From Brienomyrus brachyistius (Eukaryota; Chordata; Actinopteri; Osteoglossiformes; Mormyridae), in NCBI RefSeq assembly GCF_023856365.1, contig NC_064540.1, positions 12,797,191-12,861,190 of the forward strand: a DNA stretch of 64,000 bases, in the 5' to 3' direction. The translations under genes and the position numbers were made by a program. The notes under the pieces are model-generated. The model was not told the origin of the DNA. It saw nothing but the letters and a program-made list of their open reading frames with translations, and ran no database searches. Below, piece by piece: positions 34,701-48,800 of the stretch; the first letter of the stretch is position 1, and every line of letters begins with the position of its first letter.

Positions 34701-37700
34701 TGTGTTGGCTGCTGGTGCCAGAGCCACACTGGAGACAATCATGGCAGGAGAGACAACTGCCAGATCTCATCTAACTGTGTGCTCTGATAGAGCCGCATCT
34801 AAAAATCCCTCGATCTGCTTCATCTGAAGTTCTACTTCTCCAATACGTAAATCCTGTCCTTTAACTCTACAATAACTAAACAGTTTTTGCATATTATACT
34901 ATTGGGAGTGTTGGACGGACAGTCTATGATGTAAATTTTACAGGAGCTACAAAACACAGGGGCAGAAAACATGGTGACAACTTATGTTTTTGTCTCTAAA
35001 CAGAGGTCGTCAGTGTTTAGCGAAGTGGTTAATCTGTCAGAGTGTTGGAGTTTGGAGATTTATTAGAGGAAGATTATTTAACTTGTGGAGCTTTTTCCTT
35101 CCAATGACTTTATTCTAATTATTATTTGGGTGATATCTGTCTGCATTAGTCACACACGTTCATTCATTTACTTAAAAAGAAACATTTTAAGAAAGCATTC
35201 AGTATTATGCTCGACGATGTGTGCACTTGCATTAATGTAATACCAGAATAAATGGACAGAATTAAAATGGCCCTTCTAAACGATTTTCCGAACTTGCCTA
35301 GTTTCAGGTTGAAACACAAGCAGGGGGGTTGTTAGGGTCTCCTAAGGCAAATTAGTCCTATGTGAGTGGCCAGACAAAGTACAGTCCAGAAGACCCCCAT
35401 GAATAAAAAGAAGAATGACCATGTAACCTTGCCTGGAGACCGGGGCCCACCCTGGAGCCAGGTCTGGGGGGAACTCACAGCTGAGCACCTGGTGGTCAGT
35501 GCCCGTATTTATAAAGCATCTCAGAATCACTCCTAAGAAAAGCACTAAGAGTCTCAATAGGATAAATAACATTAACATGAGGGTTATGAAAAAGAGGCAA
35601 GACAAACGAGGAACAAGCGTGGTTTGTTAGGGTCATACTAGGGGAGAGACAGGGGGTTCGGGTGGACATGGAGGGAAGGAGTTGACAAACAAACCCCCCA
35701 CCCCCCAGCTCAAAGCTTGATCACTGGGGGGAAAAGGATTTACAGGGAGGGGACCAAGGAGACTGAACGACAGGGCAGACACATGAGGTCAGCGGGGCAT
35801 ATGGGATAGACACTACCAAAGGCCAGAGGGACAGAGCCTCCTTGAAATTCTTGATGATCTGATAAATGGATGATATATGTGCAATCTTAGTAGCAGCAAT
35901 ATCCTTGCCTGTGAAGCCTTTTTTGTGCAAATCAATGATGACCGCACCTGTTTTCTTGCACGTAACTATGGTTAACAGAGAAAGAACAATGATTTCAAAC
36001 ACGGTAGGCCCTCAGTATGAGAAACAACTTAACGTCAACATAGCTAACTTTAAGCTCTGCTGAGTGGTAGCTCTCCAGGAGCAGGATTGCCCACCCCTGT
36101 TTTAAATCATCCAGTTTGCTATTCTGACTCAGCATGACAGAGTGATCTCCACCCTTACACCTCTCCACCACTCTCTCCCGTGTTAACGAGAGAATCACTG
36201 AAATTATGTGAGTGGGTCCTTTTGTGACAGGACTGAAATGCAGTTGAATTGGGTTTTTTGGATTAAATTTATTTTCATGGCAAAGAGGAACTTTGCAATT
36301 AATTGCAATTCATCTGATCACTCTTCACAACATTGTCGAGTATATTCAAATTTCCTATAGGCAGCAGACTTTGTGAAAATTAATATTTGTATCAACCTCA
36401 ACACTTTTGGCCACGGCTGTACACTCTCATCATTAAGAACATCCTGACCAAGAACAACAAAACCCAACAATAGCCATTTTTTTCTCTAATGTAGCCAAGG
36501 AGGTACTATTGCCAAATGAAGGCCAACACTGATAAAATATTCCTCATTCTACATTTGACAACATACATTGCCTTATGGAAATAGAAATATTAATATTATT
36601 ACTTTTACAGTATATTACTGTATACCATGTAAACTTAAATAATATTGTGACCTTGATCTATTTTTTTTTACAGTAATTTAGTTATCAGTGTCATAAAGGT
36701 ATTAAAACATGTTCAATGGCTATATAGCTCAGCAGCTATATAATAGTTTTAAAATTATTTAAAACTAAATAATTTTAGTTTTGTTAAAATGTGTTTAGTA
36801 GCACTGTGCACATATGAAAAAAATAGGCTATAATTTGTTTAATTTGACAGATATTGACAAAATGGCTGGAGACATTGAGCCTCTATGGGCAGTGTTCTGT
36901 GCTACCTTTGCTGAAGCAACTGTGCAAGGCAGTGGCTGTAAGGTTGTTGGTGTCTGTTGTGATGGCAACCTCTGAACCCGGTGATGGACACCAATGATAA
37001 AGGGAGCCTTCAAGTTGAAGAAGGAGGCCTTCTCAGTTTGGTTAGCTTATGGGACTCTTGATGCAGTTGACCAACAAACTAAGTGGAATGCAGAAACTAA
37101 GTGGAATTCAGCAACTAAGTGGAATGCAGCAACTAAATGGAATGCAGCAACTAAGTGGAATGCAGCAACTAAGTGGAATGCAGCTTTAGCAGTTGCAGAA
37201 GCAAAAACTCTGGTGTGGGAGGAGAATGGTGAGGTCATGGAAAATGACTTTGGGTCAACCTTAAAGAGATTCTGGGAAATAGAGGACTAAGTTGGGGAAG
37301 CAGCTTTGCCATGCTGTTTACAGGATGGATTGAGTACTGTTGACTTCAACTGGAGATATACTCTGATGGTGGATGCAGTACTTTGAGGACCTGCCAAATA
37401 CCACTGACATGCCTTCCTTGGAGGAAGTACAGTCAGAAGACGCAGAGAAGGACTTGCCCATCACTAAAGCTTAGGTCACTGAAATAGTAAAAAAACTCTT
37501 TGGTGGTATGCCCTCGGGGGGTGGATGAGATTCACCCCAAGTTCTTGAAGGCTGTTAATGTTTTGGCCAGTCCTAGCTGACACACCTCTTGCACTTTGCC
37601 TGGAGGTTGGGGACAGTGCCTATGGACTGGCAGACTGGGATGATGATGCCAGTTATTAAGAAAGGGGCCCGGAGGGTGTGTTCCAACTTCGGGGGTATCT

Positions 37701-40700
37701 TCAGCCTACCTGGGAAGGTCAATGCCAGAGTACTGGAGAGAAGGCTCCGTTGGTTAGTCGAACCCCAGGTCCAGGAGAATTGTCATGGAACCCTGGATTG
37801 GCTGGAGGGTTCTGGGGAATTTGCCCAGCCAGTCTACATTTGTTTTGTGGACTTGGAAGTAGCATATGACCATATCCCTCGGGTGGTCTTGTGGGGGTGT
37901 GTTTTGAGGGTAATGGGGTACAGGATCCATTGTTACGTGACATTAGGTCCCTGTATAAGTTCAACAAGAGGTTTGCGTTGCCGGAAGTTAGACAGATTTG
38001 TTCCCGGTGGATGCCGGACTCAGCCAATGCTGACCTTTGTCACCGATTCTGTTCATAACTTTTATGGACAGTATTTGTAGGTACAGCCAAGGGCATGGAG
38101 GGAGTTGACCTCAGGATCTTGTCTAATTTTTGTAGATTCAATGGAAGAATTTAAGTATCTCTGGGCAATCTTGTTGGCATCTTGTTGGCAAGTGAAGGAA
38201 GAATGGAGTAGAAAATAAACAGGTGGATCAGTGCAATGTCAGTTATATGGACATGATACTGCTCTGTCCTGTGAAAGAGAGAGCTAGGCCGGAAGTTGTA
38301 TATTTTGCTTTACTGGTTGATCTATATTCGTACCCCGACTCATGGTCACATGTTTTGGGTAGTGTTCGAAAGAATAAGTAGAAGCGGCAGAAATGAGCTT
38401 CCTTCACAGAATGTCTGAGCTCAACCTTAGAGATAGGGAGGGGAGCTTTATAATTGGAATGCTCCTCTTCGTCAAATGAAGCCAGCTGAAGTGGTTCAGG
38501 GATCTGTCTACGATACCTCCTGGTCGCCTCCCTTGGGAGATGCTACAGGCATGTCCAACCTTGAGGAGATCCCCAGGCAGATCCAGGACATGCTGGAGAG
38601 ATTATTTCTCTCGGTAAATAATTTAAATCAAAGGTTTAAATCAAACTCCCAACACTCATTGGGTGCTCCAACAGGTGGCTGCCCTTCACAGCCAACTTGC
38701 TCTCACCTACATAGACCAAATTGGGAGAATATCCCTACAGGGGTCAACAAAGTATCTGTTATTAATTAGCATTTTAATTGCCCTGCAGAAACATAAAATA
38801 CATACAAAATGATGCTGTCACGCCCAGCTCGTACGATCCTCGTGTGTGCCACGCCCCCCTGTTTATCCATGTGTGCTTCCCTGATTGTACCCTGTTCTCT
38901 TGTCTATTTCAGTCCATGTTTTGCCTTAGTTCATGGTCTGTCATTGATGTTAGTTGATGTCTGGTGTTTCCTGCTCCCCGTTCCCGATTAAACCCTCGTT
39001 TTTCCCCGATCCTGCCTGCCTGCCTGCTTTTCTGCCCGTCTGCCTGCCCGTGCGCATTACCCGGGCTCACCGAACGTAACAGATACAAATTTTGAAGATA
39101 TTTTAAAAGTTAATGTCTTCAGTCCTATTTATGATAGAATTATACAATTTTTCATTGTAATTTTGTTTATTAAAGGTGAATCCAGATCAAATTTTAGGTT
39201 TATTCAGACAAGCCTGCCCTCTAGAGGACAGTAGTGATTGATGGAATCTGAATTATTGTCAGGTGAGCCCTACGGGGGTCACTCTTCAAATAGTGAAGTA
39301 TTAGCCCCTTCAGGCAGCCTTCTGGCATCAGCTGTATTGTTCATTATGTTGGTAGAGGGCACATAAATGGAATTTCCATTATTTTTTCCCGTAAGTTTAA
39401 TTGTCAACATGAGGTCTATTTCAGACTCAGACCAGGCCAACCACTGGTAATTTTATTTATAGTTAAAAATTGTGAAGAGAATAATATACCCAAGTGGGTC
39501 ATACTGGGCTAGCAAGTGTATTTATATACAAATTCCTCAAAGCTGGCTGGACCATCTCTAAAGCGTGGTGCTTGTAGCGCAGTGTGTCATCAAGGCAGTT
39601 CCACTGCAGGCCAAAGGTTAGCTCTTGGAGGTCAGAGCTATTCTGAGACAATCAGTGTTCACTGCTAGTTGATCAGGCTCCTGCAGTGAGGTGTTCAATG
39701 ACAGAAGGAATATTATAAGCCCACTGCCTGATCTGAAATCCTCCCTCTGCTATTAGCTGGCATAGACTATCAACCACATCTCCGGCCTCCTCTGGCATAG
39801 GAGTACTATGGAGGCAATCGTCCACGTAGATGTTGGAGTTCACTATATCGGCTGGCTTAGATGCTTTATCTGTGTGCTCACGTGCATGGTGGTGGAGGGC
39901 GTACACAGCACAGCAAGGACTACATGTTGTCCCAGCGAGCAACACCTGCCTTTTATAAATACTGGGCCCATTCTTTCGATGTATCTCTTGCCAGATGAAT
40001 CATAATAGTGGTCTATCAGCAGGAAGGAGATGTACCTGGTGCAACATACTCTTAATGTCACCACTCACTGTTACACTGTTCATTCAGGGATTGCCCCTGG
40101 TACTGGAATGAGCAGTTAAAGACAACTCTGTCTTTGGCATTGTGGTTCACCTTATGGTGTGGAATGATCTCAGGACTCAGTGGTCTTACTGGCTTCCTCT
40201 GGTGAAATCTTTGCTATGTATCCAGCCTGTTCCTACTTAGAGATCTCTGAACAGTAAGATTCATCCTGTTTGGGGTCCCTGATGTTCAGTGCTACGTAGA
40301 CTTGGGAGTATAGCTTCCTTTGATGCATATGGAATATTGCCTGGAGTGTACCATAGTAGAAGGGTGGCATAACGCTGTACATCCCCTCTCTCTACTCAGA
40401 TGGTTGCTGTCTGAAACAGGGCGTGGGCTTGTTGATCTTGCTTGGATCTGGTGACAACTTTCTCACTGTAAGGCAGGGTGTCAATTTGCTAGTGCCGTTC
40501 CATGTGTCGGTGAAGCTCATCAAATGATGAAGCTGTGGTGGACATTGTTGCACACTCCATGTGTTCTGGATGAAACTGGCAGGTTCTTGGATTAACCATC
40601 GGTGATGAACGGTGTGCACACAGCAATCGGTCCGCCTTCTGACCCTTTAAGTACTGGCTGCACAAGAGTCAGCAGGTGTGGTTTTTCATAGCTGATCAGG

Positions 40701-43700
40701 AGAAGGGGTCAGGCATGATCAATTGGGGGCAGTGGTAGTCCCCTAAGATACAATAGTTCACCATGATCCATCATGGAGAACGACATGGACCTCCATACTA
40801 TTCATCACCATTGTGGATGAGGATCTTCACAACCTTTAGCATGACCCTCTGAGAGTGCTTTGGTCTACAGGTAGATGGTAGGCTTACTATCTGGTAGGTA
40901 GTACAGTAGTGCTTGAAAGTTTGTGAAACCTATAGAATTGTCTAAAGTTCTGCATAAATATGACCTGAAACATCATCTATGGGTTTCTATGGGTAAATTC
41001 TTATGCTGGAATTCTGTGTTTTCCTGTCTCCAAACATATCACTTCTCATTCAAACCAAAAAGTACTACTTTGGTCTCATCCATCCACAAGACATTCTTCC
41101 AATAGCCTTCTGGCTTGTCCACCTGACCTTTAGTAAACTGTAGACAAGAGCAATGTTCTTTTTGGAGAGCAGTGGCTTTCTTCCTTTGATCGTGCCATGA
41201 CACACTTCCAGAAACATGTCTTAACACTTTGATAGATCGTTGTTCTTTAAATAACACAGGGTGCCCACACACACCTGATTGTCATCCCATTGATTGAAGA
41301 CACCTGACTAATTTCACCTTCAAATTACCTTCTAATTCCGCAGGTTCACATACATTTCCACTGACAGATATGTAATATTGGATCATTTTCCTCAATAAAT
41401 AATTGACCAAGTGAAATATTTTTGTCTCATTAATTTAACTTGGTTCTCTTTATCTACTTTGAGAATCTGATGATGTTTCAGGTCATATTTATGATGAAAT
41501 TAAGACAATTCTAAAGGGTTCACAAACTTTCAAGCAGCAATGTAGGCTTATTGCAATTCTTAGGTGCAACTCTTTGCATACCTTACATGGACCTTTCAGG
41601 TTTTAAGTGTATACAGTATGGGTTCTACCACATCTCCAACATTTCTTACTGTCCTTGATCCAGGTGACAATCTGGCAGGTTGTCGGTTTATTAAACTCAA
41701 CTTTTTAAATTGCACGGCTGGCAATACATTTAGCTTATGACCTTCTCTGCAGCCACGCCGCTAGGTCAAGAAGTGTGTAAGTCTTGTCTGTACCCATCTT
41801 AAGGATACCTCAGTTCAGACAATACTCAACAAAGCTGTCATAATAAGGGGGAGGCATCTTGCTCAATAAGAAATCAACAGGTGAGCCGCACATAAGTTCA
41901 TAGCCATTCACTCCAGGGTCTACAACATGCCCACTAGGGGCAGAACTGACAGGGCAAAGGCATCGAAGACATTAGTGTCACCCATTCTGAGTGGTGATGC
42001 ATTCAGGATAGAACCCAATTTTGATTGCACAAGCTGTCATAGTTAGCCATACTTCTCCTGAAACGTCTGTAGTACTGCAGTATAGGGTTGGGAATCATGC
42101 TTATAGGCTCTTGCCAACTGAAGAGCACTGGGGAATTTAAGGTGGCTAAGCAGGACCTAATACTTGTACTGCTGATTACTCAAGAAGTTGTCCAGGGCCA
42201 TCTTTAGCAGTGCAAACTCGCTTTTTCTGCTGCCCTCAAATGCTGGCAGATTAGGTCTGGGAATGTCATAGGCAGGTGCAATTAGTAGTTCTGCTCAAAA
42301 CTGAGGCTGATGACCAGGGAGCTAGGATGAGCCATAAATTAAATTAAATTAAATTAAATTTAAATTAGATTTCAGTATGTGTCCATTCATAATTACCTTT
42401 TTAAATGTGACAGCACTAAGGGAACTAATGGTAACATATAAATGGTGCATAAATCAGGTCGCTCCCCCTGGTCACAACAAAATTTAAACAGTATTTAACG
42501 AGGGGATCCCCTGCCCCACCACCTACAGTGAAATTTACCCCAGGTGCCTGACATGATAAGTGATGAATGAGTGGGCTGTCTGGTTGGAAAGTTTGCAAAA
42601 CACTGGCTTAAAGCACGTGCTAAAAATGTGTCTGTTGTATTTATTATTTCTACAGTATTAACATATTATGCAAGTGTATTTCATAGATATATATTGTAAT
42701 AGGGGCTAGTAGTTAGTGTGAGGATGTGCCCGTACCTCTGATGGACTGGACGCCTACCCGCAGTGTTCCCGTCTCATGCACTAGGTTGAGTAAGCAAGGG
42801 GAATAGTAAAAGGAATATGAGCGACATCAAGTTTTTGAGTTTAATTTGTCACACACACAAAAATATACCAAGTGATATACAATTGCCACATGTTCACTAG
42901 ATTGTGCTTAAAGACACAACACAAAAAAGAAAATACAATAAGAGAAAGTAAAATATAAAAGTAGTAATACTAATATTTCTATTTCCATAAGACAATGTAA
43001 GTTATCAGATGTAGAATGAGGAATAGTTTTTCAGTGCTGGTCTTCATTTGGCAATAGTACCTCCTTAGCTACAGTAGAGAAAAAATGGCTATTGTTGGGT
43101 TTTGTTGTTCTTGGTCAGGATGTTCTTAATGATGAGAGTGTACAGCCATGGCCAAAAGTGTTGAGAATGACACAAATATTAATTTTCACAAAGTCTGCTG
43201 CCTCAGTTTTTATGATGGCAATTTGCATTTATTCGAGAATGTTGTGAAGAGTGATCAGATGAATTGCAATTAATTGCAAAGTTCCTCTATGCCATGAAAC
43301 TGAACATAATCCAAAAAACCCAGTTCAACTGCATTTCAGCCCTGCTGACATCATTTCAGTGATTCTCTCGTTAACACAGTTGAGAGTGTTGACAGGGACA
43401 AGGCTGGAGATGTCACTCTGTTATGCTGATTGAGCAGACTGGATGCTTTAAAAGGAGGGTGGTGCTTGGAACCATTGTTCTTCCTCTGTTAACCATGGTT
43501 ACCTGCCAGGAAACACATGCAATCATCATTGTTTTGCACAAAAGGGCTTCACAGGGAAGGAATCATACTAATCAACCATTTATTGGATCATCAAGAACTT
43601 CAAGGAGAGAAGTTCAATTGTTGTTAAAAAGGCTTCACGGCGCCCAAGAAAGTCCAGCAAGCACCAGGACTCTCTCCTAAAGTTGATTCAGTGGGATCTG

Positions 43701-45788
43701 GGCACCACCAGTGGAGAGCTTGCTTTGAAATGGCAGCAGGCAGGTGCGAGTGCATCTGCACGCACAGTGAGATAAAGACTTTTGGAGGATGGCCTGGTGT
43801 CATGAAGGGCCGTAAAGAAGCTACTTCTCTCCAAGAAAAACAGGGACAGACTGATATTCTGCACAGGGATTGGACTGCTGAGGACTGGGGTAAAGTCATT
43901 TTCTCTGACAAATCCCTTTTCCGATTGTTTGGGTCATCCAGAAAAAAGGTGAGCGCTACCATCAGTCCTGTGTCATGCCAACATTAAAGCATCTTGAGAT
44001 CATGTGTGGGGTTGCTTCTCAGCCAAAGGAGTGGGCTCACTCACAATTTTGCTTAAGAACATAGCTATGAATAAAAAATGGTACCAAAACATCATCTGAC
44101 AGCAACTTCTTCTAACCATCCAAGAACAGTTTTGTGATGAACAATGCCTTTTCCAGCATGATGGAGCACCGTGCCATAAGGCAAAAGAGATACCTAAGTG
44201 TCTCGTGGAACAAAACATCAACATTTTGGGTCCATAGCCAGGAAACTCCCCAGACATTAATCCCAATGAGAACTTGTGGTCAATCCTCAAGAGGTAGGTG
44301 GACAAATAAAAACCACAAATTTTGACAAACACCAAGCATTGATTATGCAAGAATGAGCTGCCATCAATCAGGATTTGGCCCAGAAGTTGATTGACAGCAT
44401 GAATTGCAGACGTCTTGAAAAAGGGGCCAACACTGCAAATATTGACTATTTCCATAAATATTATGTAATTGTCAATAAAAGCCTTTGACACTTATGAAAT
44501 ACTCAACATACCATAGAAACATCTGACAGAAAGATATACAAACACTAAAGCAGCAAACTTTGTGAAGACCAATACTTGTGTCATTCTCAAAACTTTTAGC
44601 CATGGCTGTAGAATGCCTTGAGTCTCTTGAAAGACAAACTGAACTACAGTAGCATTATGAGTGGAGGCTTTAACGTGCCTTGTCTGAAGCTGGACTCCCT
44701 TTCCACGAGTCCCATTGATTGAACATATATTTTCCATTTATTTCGCCTCTGCAGTGACACCAGCATTTTCTGTGGCATACCAGTATATAGTACAGATGGA
44801 GGGACCATGGACAGGTTTTTTTTGTACACATGATGTAAATTTAACTCATGTAAGTTTAACTGACATTTTTATTGAAAAATACTTAGAGAAGAGGGAAGTT
44901 CCTTCTCTGCAGGTGTACTTCTTGGGATTTAAATCCAAGAGCTCTGGGTTGTCAGTGTAATACTCTCTCTGTTGAGCTACAGGGGCACTGCTGATGCAAT
45001 ACTATATATATCATGTTTCGTTTAATGTGTCCATGAGATATTGAGTTCACGATTACAAAGTCAGACAATTTCAGTAATATTGCATCCCATATTGGTTAAA
45101 AACGGGACACAGCATTTTACTTTATCAATACAGGACAAACACAAAATGTATGGGATGGATACAAACTCAAATTCTTGCATTTCTCAAAAGACTTAATTGC
45201 ACGAATACACTGCCATGTTCCTTTTGAACAAAAAACTAAAGACAAACTTTCGTATTTACAGTATATCCAAGGGTTTAGCTATGATCAACAAGAGTAGTAT
45301 GTATGAATCATAGTATCTTTTACTCTTGGCTCTTTCACTTGGAGTATACCAATTCCTTTCCCACAAATCAACAAGGAATATTGGCAAAAAATGACTTTAG
45401 CTTGCCTGAAGGGTGAAGTCATGTTTTGAATCCTGAAATTCTGGTTAATCACATTCCTTTTTAGACATGCACACACACACACATGCAAGTTGTCCCTATC
45501 TAAATAGGGACCGTCCATTCATTTCTATGGGAAAAACCCTATTCCCAATCACAACACTCTTAACCTCTAACCATCTCTAATCTTAACCATAAATTACCAA
45601 CCCAAATAGAAGACTTTTGGTATTTTTACTTTTTTAATTTGCATTCACAGATTTTTATAAAACTGAGGTTATCCAAATGGGAACCTCGAAAGATGTCCCA
45701 AAAGTAGGTAAATTTCAAGTTTTACTTTGCTTTGGGGACACTTCGGTCCTCAAATGTGATCTATGCAAACCCACACACACACACACAC

Positions 45789-45844
<56 letters not shown>

Positions 45845-48800
45845 CCCGTATTCATATCTTGGTGGGAACTGTCCATTATTTTCTATGTGTAAAACCCTAA
45901 TCCCATTCATGACACCCTTAAGACCCTTAACCCCTAACCCAGCCCTAACCTTTACCAAAGACAAGATGTTTGGCATTTTTACTTTTTTGATTGCACTCAC
46001 AGAAATGTCCCCAAAAGTAAGGAAGTTTCAGATTTTAGCACAAATTTGGGACATTTTTGTCCCCAAATGTGATTTATGCAAACCCCCCACCCCCCACACA
46101 CCCACACAGTTGAGAGCAAAGCTTGGGGTACACTGTGGCCATGGAGCACTTTGTGTGACATGTCTTAATGCTCATCAGATCTATACTTGTTCTTCCATGT
46201 GCCACCACTAACTATATTGGACTGGATTAAGCAAAGTGACATGCTTAAACTTTCCCCACGACAAATTTTGCCAAACAAAAATAGGAAAATAAGAAAACAT
46301 TGTTACAAGCCAAGCTTTTACACATTCTCCCTACTTCTCAAAATAAATTCTCCCACAACAACTTTTGCAGAGTTCCCAATGATACATTTCACTAACCTGC
46401 TATTGGACTTCTGTGGATAAAATTTGCCAGAAGGGGAAGCTAGTGAAAAACAAATGAAAACATTATTATAGAATATTTGGAAAATCATCTCACGCCCCCA
46501 TAGTTTTAGAATCACTGACCTGTACAATGCTCCTTTGAAGTATGCAAAAAGATCTACAGAATATGTTTAGATGTGTGCAAAAATATATTTTTTGATCAAT
46601 TGTTTTAAAATTTGCCCGATTTGATATCAATCTGTAAAACTCATAAAATTCATTTATCTTTTAGGCTAATATGCATTTTTTTGTCTAGGTTAATTTTCAC
46701 AGTGGTTAAACATAGATGTACTGGACTGTATCTCAAGGCAGATTTCGGTGCCACTTAAATGCTTGAGCTATTATGTGCACAAGCAACATATGTTTCACTG
46801 AACTTCATGTGCCATCGCTAGTTAACATTACACTTGCTCTAATGTCAGCTGACACCTAATGTTAGTTAGTGCTTAAAAACAAATAAAATGCCTAAAGCTA
46901 GACAGCCTGAAGTGTGGTTGTATTTAACTCAAAATGATTCCGACACTGTGACGTTTATCCAGTAGAAATTGCCCAATACTACACCTTTTCCTACATCTGT
47001 GCCATGTCTGTCGTATTGTTACATCTGTTGTAATTCTTATTTTTACAATCACCACCATATCTGTTACATTGTATGTGTACCCCTACCTCCCCTGTGTGTA
47101 TGTGTATTCACTATTATTTTTATTTATTAGTTATTACTCTCCTTCTCACCTCTTGTGTTGCACTTGTTTATAGTCTCTTCCTCATGTGTTGCACCTCTTT
47201 ACAGTCTGTGCATTTTATGTATATATACTGCACTGCAGTCCTGGGGAACGTTATTTCATGCTACTGTATGTTGTGAATTGTATAGAGATGGTATGACAAT
47301 AAAGACCCACTAGACACTTGACTTGACACTTTGCTTGTTACGTAATTTGTTAAGTGTTTTTTTATTTATTTATATTTATATATTTAAGGTGTTAAATTAT
47401 ATAGTTGACACGACAAACCTATGTAACCATTTAAGACATTGGTGGTGCAACCTATCTGCTTGAGCATGTGAATCGTCTTTTCATGCAAAATTACAAACTC
47501 TAATTTATGTTTTGGCACATCTTTAAATTCTTCTGAATCATGGCATGTGAATTTTGGACTTTATTCTTTTTAGGCTTTAAAAGAGACAAGGTTGGTTTTG
47601 TTCTTAAGGAACTACACACCTGTGTTCCTCAAATAAAAAGATTTTGGTATACAAGCCTTTGGCCTTTTTCTTTAGTGATTTTCACAATTTGTTTTCATTG
47701 ACTCTGCACTTGTAAATTTGTGATCCATTTAGAGCTTTTTAAATATCTCTGCAAATATGGAAAAATGCTATATACCGTGTCCTGCAAAAGTATTCAACCC
47801 CATTGAAAGTCAAGTATAAAATATATATTCATATATCAAACAACATTTATGTTGAGAATTCTTTTGTTCTGGTTTATTTTCAAACACCAAAATATGCCAG
47901 TTTTCTATTAACAAAAGGATAACTATAAAAATATGATCTGTGCTGTTTGCATAGGTATTCAAACCACTTTGAGCTTCAGAAGCTCCAGGTTTACACAAAT
48001 GACAAATTAATCACAAATGACACAAAGGTGACAGTTATTCAACCATGATTGAGCATAATTAAGTGCTACTTAGTCCTGATGTTTCTCACTGGATATAAAA
48101 AGTACCCTTTGGAAGAGTCGTTGTCTTTGAATATCACAGCAAAAATGAAGACAAAGGAGTATTCTGCTGATGTAAGAAACAAAATCACTGAAAGGAACAA
48201 AGTAGGAAAAATGTCAAAGAGTTTGAATGTCCCATTAAACAATGTTGGATCCATCATCGGAAAGTGGAAGGTTCATTACGGCACCCAGACCCTTACTAAG
48301 CATCAGAGCAAGACATCGATTGATGAGAGAAGGCTACTTAAAATCCCAACGTCACTCTCAGATGTCTGCAATGCACTTTCGCTGAAACTGGAGTGAAGGT
48401 GCATGGGTTGATATTTTCTAGAGCTCTACATAAAACAGGCCTCTATGGAAGGGTAGCAAGAAGCCATTCATACATTCCACATAAAGGCTCATATGGAATT
48501 TGCTACAAAGCATAAGAAAGACGCACTTAAAATGTGGGAGAAGGTTTTATGGTCAGATGAAATCAAAATAGAACTTTTTTTTTGCCAGACTTTAAAGAGG
48601 TACATGTGTTGTAAAACTAACACTGAAAATGTCTCAAGAAACACCATACCTAATATATGGTGGTGGCAGCATCATGCTATGGGGATGCTTTTTGTGTGCT
48701 GAGACTGAGTTCTTGTTGGAGCTGAAGGGACAATGGATGGACACAAATACCACGCAATATTGCAGGGGAACTTGTGCCAGTCTACTATGAACCCATGGGT

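Larger units (their letters stand above)
36422..43140. repeat. Inverted duplication carrying a Tc1 insertion site, arms at 36.42-36.61 and 42.96-43.14 kb
   Basis: The 186 bp beyond the Tc1 end at 36422-36607 are the reverse complement of about 42957-43140, the flank of the other family D copy. The shared arm includes AGAACATCCTGACCAAGAAC and AATAGCCATTTTTTTCTC-type strings. Transposon end, TA and flank all continue in both copies, so they derive from one insertion later duplicated, not from two insertions. Confidence 0.8.

Noticed and set aside
45900..45955. Telomere-like CCCTAACCC sequence suggesting an interstitial telomere
   Set aside because: The strings are irregular and belong to a longer dispersed repeat seen three times in the window.
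45732..46211. A 159-codon open frame with Arg-Glu repeats
   Set aside because: It translates (GA)n and the tandem fish repeat. The minus-strand frame reads Ser-Leu repeats from the same tract.
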